In this document: positions 17,318 to 24,880 of the stretch, in pieces
How positions within the stretch are numbered: position 1 is the first letter of the stretch
How the letters are laid out: every line of letters starts with the position of its first letter
Source: Candidatus Omnitrophota bacterium
GTDB lineage: Bacteria > Omnitrophota > Gorgyraeia > Zapsychrales > Fredricksoniimonadaceae
DNA: 40,175 bases
Direction: 5' to 3'
Assembly: GCA_021731625.1 (NCBI GenBank)
Contig: JAKFXC010000100.1
Span: 1 to 40,175, forward strand
Notes under the pieces: model-generated
What the model was told of the DNA's origin: nothing
What the model saw: only the letters and a program-made list of their open reading frames with translations
Database searches by the model: none
Program-made: the position numbers and the translations under genes

Positions 17318-19555
17318 ATGGAACGACCCAAAGCGATATTGTTGTTTGCTTTACTGGCCCTTGTGGAGGCCATCCAGCTGACCGTTCTGGCCGCAGGGAT
17401 CCTGCATTTTGTTCCGGTGTCATCCCCGCTCGCTCAAGAAGTGCTGCCCGAATGGCAGGCCTTGCTTAATCCGGAATGGGAGACGGTGCTTTTTCGAGTG
17501 TTTGTTGCCGCCGCCGTAGGGGCGATGATTGTACTCATGAGGTTTGGGTGGCAGCGATTGGCCGCTTTAAGACTGTTCCTGGCCACGGAAAGTGTCCTGC
17601 TGTTTTTGCTGCTGTCGGCCTATTTTAAAATGGCGGTCTATCCCCCACGGGCCCAGCTGGCGACGGTGGCGTTTCAAGTGGTGCTGGGATTGCTGGTTTT
17701 AAATAAAATGTTCTGGCCCTGGCTGGCGCGGGCCATCCATGCCGCCGATGCCTTTCTCACCCGGCCAGGAAACCTTCCGTTTTTAACTGGTTTGCTGACC
17801 TTTGCCACGCCGGCGTTGATTTTTCTGTTCCTCAATGTCCCCAACATCCCAGCGGTGGTGGCCCGTTTCTTCGTTGGAGAGCAGTTTCATCACAATGACA
17901 GTTTCATTTTTGGCGGGGCCTGGGCCTATGCCACCGGCTGCCGGCTGGATATGGACATCATCAGCCAGTACGGCATCGGACTGGGCGTGGTGTTTGGTTT
18001 GATCGGAAAACTCCTCGGGGGATTAAGCTACGAGACCGGTTTTTTGACCCGGCTGTACGGGGTGATGATTTATTATGTTTTGTGTTTTGTGTTTTTGCGC
18101 CGCTGGCTGGGCAGCCCGGCGATTGCCGCGGCCGGGGTCTTGTTCCTTATTAAAATCCAAATGTTTCATACCGGCGTGTTTCCGTTTCCTTTGACCTACG
18201 GCAGTGCCACGGTGCTGCGGTACTGGTTTGACATTTTTTTTCTTTTTGCCATTGCCGCTCATGTGCGGCGGCCGTCGCTGTGGTATATTGCGGCGGCAGC
18301 TTTCGCCTGCGGGTTGCAATTGTTTTATATTCCGTCCGAAGGTGTGTATTTGACCTGCGCCTATTTTTTCTATCTGGGTGTGCATGTGTTGCGCTCGCAG
18401 TGGCGGCAATACATAGGATTTACCTGGCGGCGTTTGCCAGGCTGGATAGGGCTTACTCTGATGCCGTTTGCAGTGGCGGTGGTTTTGCTGCTGATTTTTG
18501 TGGGTCCGGCGGTGCTGAGTGCCCAATTCTGGCAAAACACCCGGGAATTTGTGATTTATTTTTTAAGCGGTTTCGGAGTGACTCCCATGTATGGCAGCCT
18601 GCAGGACCGGCAGTTCTTGGCCTCGCTCATGGGGTTTGTGATGCCATCGGTGTATGTCCTCACCTTGCTCATCGTCGGCACACTGCTGTTTTTACAGACC
18701 ATCCATCGCCGCCATATCTTAGTCTGTGTGCTGTGCGTCTATGGCCTGGCCATTTACCACTACTATGTGGCACGCTCGGCGGTCACCAGTTACTACGTGA
18801 CGGCCATGCCCTATGCCATGATTTTAAGTTTTTGGGCGCAGGCGCTGATTTGTCGTTTGTCCCAACCGGCGCAGGTCCGGGCCAAACTAGTCCTCGCCGT
18901 GGTGTGCCTCTATGCCTTGTGGACCAATCACAATTTTATCGCTTATCCCAACGCAGTCAATTTTTCCCGCAATCCGTTGACCGATCCGCTGGTGGCCCAG
19001 CCCGTCGGGAACGGCCGGCCGTATTTTAACCATCTCTTTAGAGAGTATCGGCCGGATTTGAAAGTGCCGCTCAATTCTCTGGGAGAGACCGATGAAGATT
19101 TGGTCAGCGAGGCGGACTTTGATTCCGACGATGCGTTGGTGGCGTACTACAACAAGGAAAGTGATTTTAGCATTGATGCAGCTTTAATTGGCCGCTTGAC
19201 CGAGCCCAACCAACCGGTCCCCTTAATCAGCAGTTTCGAGATCAAAATATTGATGCAGGCCAAACGCAGGCCCTACTTTTATTATTTCCCCTTAGCCATC
19301 TCACGGCCGATGCGGGTGCGCTGTTTCCCGCGCTGCAGCATTTATACGACCGACCAGCTCCAGAAAACCATCGACGGGCTCGAACGCGACAAGCCGCCGT
19401 ATATTTTTATGGAAAAGATCTTAATGACGCGCCCATTGTCGGACACTTTTTATTTTTATTACTCCAGCATGATCTACTTGACCGACTATGTGTTGAAAAA
19501 TTACACCCCGTATATGCAGGGGCAATACTTAGTGGCGATGCAGCGGAAGACTTAA
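17318..19555 (+). CDS. Family A polytopic membrane protein, long form (putative GT-C transferase)
   Basis: The 745-residue protein follows the previous stop by one base. PEWE replaces PERE (Arg to Trp). The first-loop motif is FHHNDSFIFGGAWA (D194) with LDMDIISQYGIGLG. The span motif IKIQMFHTGVFPFPLTYGSAT keeps QMFH and the SAT-R end but changes the WQFP core. YHYYVARSAVTSYYVT follows. Before the C-terminal SSFEIKILMQAKRRPYFYY it carries the long-form insert from NFSRNPLTDPLVAQ through YFNHLF, LNSLGETDEDL and ADFDSDDAL to FSIDAALI, about 85 acidic residues. The ending is YLVAMQRK. Its TAA overlaps the next ATG by one base. Confidence 0.75.
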   Translation: MERPKAILLFALLALVEAIQLTVLAAGILHFVPVSSPLAQEVLPEWQALLNPEWETVLFRVFVAAAVGAMIVLMRFGWQRLAALRLFLATESVLLFLLLSAYFKMAVYPPRAQLATVAFQVVLGLLVLNKMFWPWLARAIHAADAFLTRPGNLPFLTGLLTFATPALIFLFLNVPNIPAVVARFFVGEQFHHNDSFIFGGAWAYATGCRLDMDIISQYGIGLGVVFGLIGKLLGGLSYETGFLTRLYGVMIYYVLCFVFLRRWLGSPAIAAAGVLFLIKIQMFHTGVFPFPLTYGSATVLRYWFDIFFLFAIAAHVRRPSLWYIAAAAFACGLQLFYIPSEGVYLTCAYFFYLGVHVLRSQWRQYIGFTWRRLPGWIGLTLMPFAVAVVLLLIFVGPAVLSAQFWQNTREFVIYFLSGFGVTPMYGSLQDRQFLASLMGFVMPSVYVLTLLIVGTLLFLQTIHRRHILVCVLCVYGLAIYHYYVARSAVTSYYVTAMPYAMILSFWAQALICRLSQPAQVRAKLVLAVVCLYALWTNHNFIAYPNAVNFSRNPLTDPLVAQPVGNGRPYFNHLFREYRPDLKVPLNSLGETDEDLVSEADFDSDDALVAYYNKESDFSIDAALIGRLTEPNQPVPLISSFEIKILMQAKRRPYFYYFPLAISRPMRVRCFPRCSIYTTDQLQKTIDGLERDKPPYIFMEKILMTRPLSDTFYFYYSSMIYLTDYVLKNYTPYMQGQYLVAMQRKT

Positions 19556-22182
19556 TGCTCAAATTGTGGAAACGCCAGTGGTTTCTGATTGGGGTGTCCG
19601 GGGGGCTGTCCCTAGCGGCCGCCGCATTTATGGTGCCCCAGCTGTACGTGCACGGGACGTTTGATCACCTCTGCCGCCACGACCCGGAGACCGGATATCA
19701 AGCGGCGTTTGCGTTGGTCAACCAATGGAGCAATGGGGGGATCAGCTTATGGGAGCGTTTCGATCATTTAGATTTTAGCTACAGCCATTTGGCCACCGGG
19801 TTTTACACGTTGTCTAATGTGTTCTCCGCCGCGCTGTTTTTGCTGTGCGCGCCATTTCTGACGCATCCCGCCGAAGGATTTTATTGGGTCCATGTGTTTG
19901 CCTTCAATGGGTTTAACTTGCTGCTGCGCACCGTCGGAGGATATTTGATCTTGCGGCGATTAAGACTGCATCCGGCCGTCATCGTGACGGCTCTGGTCCT
20001 TCTCAATAGCATGCTCTCCATGACGTTACATTTGGGACTACTCACCAACACTCTCTACAGTTACCTGCCGCTGCTGGTTTATTTTATCTGGTGCTTTTTC
20101 GAAGAGCGGCGGGCGGAGTATTTTTTAGGGGCGGTGGTGATCTTGACCATTGCCGTGGCGTCCTCACCGCTGTTTGGACTGGGATATTTTTATGAAGTGG
20201 TGCATTTTTTTATTGTGGCCGCCTTGATTTGCCAAATCCCGACCTGGAGATCAGCCGTATGGCGGCCGGCACCCCGACGGACAGTGCTCACCATTGCAGC
20301 GGTGTGCCTGCTCATTATTCTGCCGAGTCTCTGGATGTTTAGAATTTTGCATGCGGATTTTTTTATTGCCGGATCTGGTTTGCAGGGGACCCAAGGGCGA
20401 CTTAACAATGCTTTTCAGCCGCTGAAATATTTTGAGCACCCGCATTTGAAAGACGTGGCCTATCTTGAGAAATTCCTCTTTGAATCGGTGAATTATTTTG
20501 AAGGGTTGTGGGAGGGGCACTGGCCGTGGCTCGGCGCCGGTGTGTTGGTCTGGGCTTTCTTGGGGTTGGTGTTGTCCCGGGTGCGGGCCAAGTGGATATT
20601 CGCTGCGGCCATCCTGTTGGTGCTGCTGTCGAATACGCCGGTGTCGATGCATTTGCCTTTCGGGCTGGCGCACTGGATCAATGCCCTGACCAATCCGTTT
20701 AGTTTTTTGTTAAGGACTTTGCATATGCCGACGCTGTTGGCTCCGTTTTTATACATGCCGCTGGCAGCGCTCGGGCTGCAGGCGGGCTGGGAGCTGGCCC
20801 GGCAGGGACAGGGGCATAATCAGCGGCGGTTGGTGATCGCCATTGTGCTGCTGCTGGCTGGCATGATGTTCTTTAGTTACCAATTGTATTTTTACATCAA
20901 GGTGTATGTGCTGGGAGTTTTGGCATTGGTTTTAGGTTTTTTGTATGTGATGTTGAACGTCGAGGCGCCGCTCCTGCGCCGGGTGGCGTGCGTATTGGCG
21001 GTCTTGGGGCTACTGGCCATGGATCTGTGCGCCGGGCGGGTGTATGCCAACCATTATTTGGTCTCCGATTACTTGTTGCGCCCGCGGGTGCGTCCCAACT
21101 TAAGCGATGTGCCACTGCTGGTGGAGTATCAAAACCCGCTGCATTTGCCTTTTCGGGAATATATGCGCACCGATCCCGTCGGTGGCCAGCAGATCCTGCA
21201 CTCGGGCCAGTCGTATTACGGTCTTTATTATAAATACCCGGCCTTTGATCGTTATTTCCTGGAGCCGTCCATTTATCGGCCATTGCCCAAGGTGTACAAA
21301 GATGCGTATACGGACGCGGGGCCGGATGGCCAAAATGTCGTCAAACAATACCTGGAGGCGGATCGGCGGGTGATGTTTTTGGCAGCGGCCGGCATCTGCG
21401 CGCCTGATGAGATGCGGGCTGAAATTCTGCGCCGGGGATTGTCCCGCCAGGTGGTGGTCATTGACGGCAAATGCGCGCAGTTGCCGTCGGTATTGGCCCA
21501 ACTTCCATCGGGAGAAATGCCGGCGGCGCCAGAGCGGCGGGTTTCCAAATCCTGGAGGTTGCCTTTGGCCGGCAGCCAGGCCTTTACAAAGGATGGGTTG
21601 GTGGAGTACCGGGTGGATTTGCCGGCAGATTTTCCAACGGCGATGGCCACAGGGTTATTTACCCAGGACCAGGCATTGCTTAGGATGCGCGGGCCGGACG
21701 GTGCGCTGCGGCCGGTGCAGGGAAAAATCCTTGCCCCGTATGAATTTGATATCAACAATGTGGCCCCAGGCAAGGCCGCTGTTTCTTTTCCCGTGGGTGT
21801 GGCCCCTATGGAAGTTGAGTTGACGGCGTCGCTGAGCACAGAGATTAAGAAGATTTGGAAGAACACCCAGGACCGGTTAGGATTTACCTACGCGGCCATG
21901 CGCGATGGCTGGCTGGTCTTGCACTGGCCATACGATTCTAAATGGTCGCTGTCGATCGATGGGCAGCGGGTGCCCATCTATCGCGCCAATAAATATTTTC
22001 TAGCCACGCCCATTGCCGCCGGAGACCACGCCATCGAGCTGTCCTATTGGCCGGGAAGTCCGCTACGAATCTTGATCCCACTGTCACTTTTGGCCACCAT
22101 CGCGGCCTTATTTTTTACGATCCGCTGGGCATTGCACAAAGTAGGGACAACTCCCTCAGGAAAGGAAACCGGTCATGAATAA
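19555..22182 (+). CDS. YfhO-like polytopic membrane protein (putative GT-C glycosyltransferase)
   Basis: The 875-residue protein is the largest of the four YfhO-like proteins. The first loop has RHDPE (D43, E45) and SLWERFDHLDFSYSHL, aligned with the 10286 and 22406 paralogs. LLRTVGGYLILRRL, LGYFYEVVHF, GSGLQGTQGRLNNAF, AHWINALTNPFSFLLRT, VEYQNPLHLPFREY, WKNTQDRLGFTY, WPYDSKWSLSIDG and LSYWPGSPLRI all match the family. It has no small companion directly ahead: it follows a family A gene at once, and the small gene at 22175 lies after it. It also has a ~50-residue stretch around the LAAAGICAPDEM segment with two Cys that is not seen in the paralogs. Confidence 0.8.
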   Translation: MLKLWKRQWFLIGVSGGLSLAAAAFMVPQLYVHGTFDHLCRHDPETGYQAAFALVNQWSNGGISLWERFDHLDFSYSHLATGFYTLSNVFSAALFLLCAPFLTHPAEGFYWVHVFAFNGFNLLLRTVGGYLILRRLRLHPAVIVTALVLLNSMLSMTLHLGLLTNTLYSYLPLLVYFIWCFFEERRAEYFLGAVVILTIAVASSPLFGLGYFYEVVHFFIVAALICQIPTWRSAVWRPAPRRTVLTIAAVCLLIILPSLWMFRILHADFFIAGSGLQGTQGRLNNAFQPLKYFEHPHLKDVAYLEKFLFESVNYFEGLWEGHWPWLGAGVLVWAFLGLVLSRVRAKWIFAAAILLVLLSNTPVSMHLPFGLAHWINALTNPFSFLLRTLHMPTLLAPFLYMPLAALGLQAGWELARQGQGHNQRRLVIAIVLLLAGMMFFSYQLYFYIKVYVLGVLALVLGFLYVMLNVEAPLLRRVACVLAVLGLLAMDLCAGRVYANHYLVSDYLLRPRVRPNLSDVPLLVEYQNPLHLPFREYMRTDPVGGQQILHSGQSYYGLYYKYPAFDRYFLEPSIYRPLPKVYKDAYTDAGPDGQNVVKQYLEADRRVMFLAAAGICAPDEMRAEILRRGLSRQVVVIDGKCAQLPSVLAQLPSGEMPAAPERRVSKSWRLPLAGSQAFTKDGLVEYRVDLPADFPTAMATGLFTQDQALLRMRGPDGALRPVQGKILAPYEFDINNVAPGKAAVSFPVGVAPMEVELTASLSTEIKKIWKNTQDRLGFTYAAMRDGWLVLHWPYDSKWSLSIDGQRVPIYRANKYFLATPIAAGDHAIELSYWPGSPLRILIPLSLLATIAALFFTIRWALHKVGTTPSGKETGHE

Positions 22183-22405
22183 AGTGTTTTTGAGTTGGAT
22201 GGATTTTTTGGTCAAATGTTTGATTGTGTCCTTCGGGGTGTATGTGGTCATCAACAATTTCTTTTTGACCGACATCCGCTACATGGCCCAGCGCATCGGC
22301 ACCATTGAGGCCATGGTCCAGTACACCTACAACCAAAACAATCAATTGCTGCAGGCCGTGCAAAATGTACAAAACCAAATCAACGGAATGAACGCCAAGA
22401 AATAA
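22175..22405 (+). CDS. Small single-span coiled-coil protein, partner of the next YfhO-like protein
   Basis: The 76-residue protein overlaps the upstream gene by 8 bases and has a good ribosome site (AGGAAAGGA ahead of the ATG). One membrane helix (about 11-30) contains the same pattern as the 117-residue protein at 9936: W.DF, a hydrophobic run with VYVV, then FFLTDIR and an acidic E after R-IG. A short Gln/Asn-rich coiled coil follows (about 36-72). It lacks the TPR-like extension of its paralog. The next YfhO-like gene starts on the base after its stop codon, so the pairing seen at 9936-10286 is repeated. A structural subunit or chaperone role is inferred from position and form. Confidence 0.78.
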   Translation: MNKVFLSWMDFLVKCLIVSFGVYVVINNFFLTDIRYMAQRIGTIEAMVQYTYNQNNQLLQAVQNVQNQINGMNAKK

Positions 22406-24880
22406 ATGGCCACGACCTTACGGTTTTTATTCTATTGTGTTCTGCTCAATTGCGCGGCTTTGGCCGTGTTATATCCAGAACAATTGTTGTGGCGCAACAC
22501 GCGGTTTATGTTTGTGCACGACACCGAGTACCTGCTGGAAAATGTGTTCGCCTTAGTGTCTCATTTTTATCAAGGCGACATTCAGTTGTACAATCACTTC
22601 GACGGGCTCAATATGGCCTACAACCAGTTGAGCTGGGGCCTGTACACGCTCTCTAATGTGCTGACCGCCGCCGTATATGTCTTGGTTTCGCCGCTGCTGA
22701 CCGACTCCGCCCGCGGCTTCCATGAGATTTTTTCCGTAGTCTTTTATGCCGTCAACGTGCTGCTAAGGACGGTGGGGGGATACCTGCTGGTGCGTAAATT
22801 CACCAGCAATTTAGGCATCATCACCCTGGCATTGCTTTGGCTCAATGTGTTTCTGTCCAGCCAGTTCATGAACAACGGCATGATGACCAATAATCTCTAT
22901 GGCTATTTTCCCCTGCTCATGTATTTCGTGTTGAATTTTTTCGAACGCTTGCGATTGAAAGATTTTTGCTGCGCGCTGTTGGTCATGGCCATTGTGGTGG
23001 CCAATTCGCCGCTGTTTGCGCTGGGTTATTTTTACCAAGTGGTGCATTTTTTGATCATCAGCTGTGTGCTGGTGTACGTGTGCCCCGCCCCCGGAAAATT
23101 CTTTAGTCGCTGGAGAGAGGGACTGCGCAAAGGCATGAACTTAAGGAACGTGGGCTATTTGATATTGGCAGGACTGGCGTCGGGATTGATCGTATGCCCG
23201 GATGTCATCCTAGCCCAGTCGCTGCAGCAAGATTTTTACGTGCACGGCTCTGGACTGGGCGGGGCGGAAGGACGGATCAAAGACGCCCTCTCTGCCGACG
23301 GGTATTTCAATATGCCTAACCGTGCCTATGCCCAGCCGGCGGATTTTCTAAACGCCCTGATGGATTATTCCATGTGTGCCTGGCCGTGGACCTGGATGTT
23401 TGTGGGCGCCGGGGTCATTTTTGTTTGTGTGCTGGGCCTGGTGTTGTCCACGCACCGCGTGAAATACGTGGTGGTCGCGGTGACGATTTTACTGCTTTTG
23501 GTCAACCTGCCTTCCCGGGGAGATGCCTGGTATTCCCTGGCGCATTGGCTCAATGTTTTTACGAACCCATTCCATTTTTTATTGCGCAGCTTCCACATGT
23601 CGGCCTTGCTGTGGCCGTACGTGTTGCTGCCTTTGATTGCGGCGGGGACCCAGGAAAGCAGGAATTTAGTCCAGGAGCCCTTCCGATTTTCTTTGGCCCG
23701 TCGGATCATGGCCTTGCTGGCAGTGGTGGTCGCGGGGATCATTTTTATCGGCGCGGTCGAAGGCCCGGTCAAGCCTTACGCGTTGGCCGGCACGGTGATG
23801 TTTGCCGGATTTTGCATACTCATGCACCTGTTAAAAAGCCAGCGGCATCGTTTATGGACGGCGGGCGGACTGCTTATCGCGTTGCTGGTCATGGACCTCG
23901 CTGCTTACCGCGTGTACGCGGCATGGGGACTGTCGCCAGACCGGGTGATCACCCCGCGCGTCTTTAACATTCCGGTGACCAATCCTCTGGTGGTGGATTA
24001 CCAAAATCCGGAAATCTTGCCGCTGCGGGTTTTTTACCGCAATAACCCAGCCGCCCTGGAGCCGCTGGCCAGCAGTTTCCACAACAGCTACGGGCAATAT
24101 TACCGCTACCACAATTTTCTGGAATGTTACAGCCGGCCCCCCAGCATTTACGAGCCGCGGCCGCGCGTCTTTAAGGACCTGCGTGAGAATGGGCCTTTGC
24201 TTAACTATATGATCAGCCGTGACCGCATGATGACTTTTTCCGGTGGTGACGATGCGCTGGCGGTCAAGGTTTTCGAATTGGATTTGGGGCAGGCCAAACG
24301 CATCTCCCGCCGGCAATTCATGGAATACCGAGTGCAACTGCCCAAAAGTTTTCCCTCCTATCTGAGCACTTCGGTCTTCACCGCTGATGCGGGGCTGATA
24401 TCTTTGAAGCTGGATACCTATAATCTATCGCCGGTGCAGGGGGCGCTCACGCAGCCGGCAGACTTTGATGTCAATAATATTAAGAAGGGGTATTTGCTTT
24501 TTGCCTGGCCGGTGCAGATGTCGCCGCCCACACGGGCCATGCTGCGCATCGAAGCGCCGCCGGAAATCACCAAACTCTGGCGTTACACCAATGACGAACT
24601 CGGATTTGACTACGCGGCCAAGAAAGACGGAATTTTGACCATCCACTATCCTTATGACGCAAAATGGGAGCTGATCATAGATGGACAGGTGACAAAGCTG
24701 CACAAAGTCCAGGACGCATTTTTGGGCATCCCGCTTAAGCAGGGCCAGCACAAGGTTCTCCTGCGGTATTGGCCGCACACCCCACTGCGATTTCTGCTGG
24801 GGCTTTCCATGCTGCTGGTCATCGGCGGCTGGGCATTTGTGGTTGTCCAAGGACTCAAAGAGGAGCCTATTCCCGCATGA
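22406..24880 (+). CDS. YfhO-like polytopic membrane protein (putative GT-C glycosyltransferase)
   Basis: The 824-residue protein is most like the one at 10286. The first loop has FVHDTE (D39, E41), then YQGDIQLYNHFDGLNMAYNQL. Shared family motifs are LLRTVGGYLLVRKF, NNLYGYFPLL, FFERLRLKDF, GSGLGGAEGRIKDA, AHWLNVFTNPFHFLLRSFHM, VDYQNPEILPLRVF, RYTNDELGFDY, HYPYDAKWELIIDG and LLRYWPHTPLRF. The C-terminal IDG..G.H..LLRYWP region is the YfhO hallmark. It is probably made together with the 76-residue partner directly upstream. The next gene begins within its stop codon (ATGA). Acceptor and sugar are unknown. Confidence 0.82.
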   Translation: MATTLRFLFYCVLLNCAALAVLYPEQLLWRNTRFMFVHDTEYLLENVFALVSHFYQGDIQLYNHFDGLNMAYNQLSWGLYTLSNVLTAAVYVLVSPLLTDSARGFHEIFSVVFYAVNVLLRTVGGYLLVRKFTSNLGIITLALLWLNVFLSSQFMNNGMMTNNLYGYFPLLMYFVLNFFERLRLKDFCCALLVMAIVVANSPLFALGYFYQVVHFLIISCVLVYVCPAPGKFFSRWREGLRKGMNLRNVGYLILAGLASGLIVCPDVILAQSLQQDFYVHGSGLGGAEGRIKDALSADGYFNMPNRAYAQPADFLNALMDYSMCAWPWTWMFVGAGVIFVCVLGLVLSTHRVKYVVVAVTILLLLVNLPSRGDAWYSLAHWLNVFTNPFHFLLRSFHMSALLWPYVLLPLIAAGTQESRNLVQEPFRFSLARRIMALLAVVVAGIIFIGAVEGPVKPYALAGTVMFAGFCILMHLLKSQRHRLWTAGGLLIALLVMDLAAYRVYAAWGLSPDRVITPRVFNIPVTNPLVVDYQNPEILPLRVFYRNNPAALEPLASSFHNSYGQYYRYHNFLECYSRPPSIYEPRPRVFKDLRENGPLLNYMISRDRMMTFSGGDDALAVKVFELDLGQAKRISRRQFMEYRVQLPKSFPSYLSTSVFTADAGLISLKLDTYNLSPVQGALTQPADFDVNNIKKGYLLFAWPVQMSPPTRAMLRIEAPPEITKLWRYTNDELGFDYAAKKDGILTIHYPYDAKWELIIDGQVTKLHKVQDAFLGIPLKQGQHKVLLRYWPHTPLRFLLGLSMLLVIGGWAFVVVQGLKEEPIPA

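Noticed and set aside
18280-19029. 249-residue frame on the + strand in another phase within a family A gene
   Set aside because: The overlapping family A frame carries all conserved motifs; this one has low-complexity, Cys/Arg-rich sequence typical of a shifted phase.
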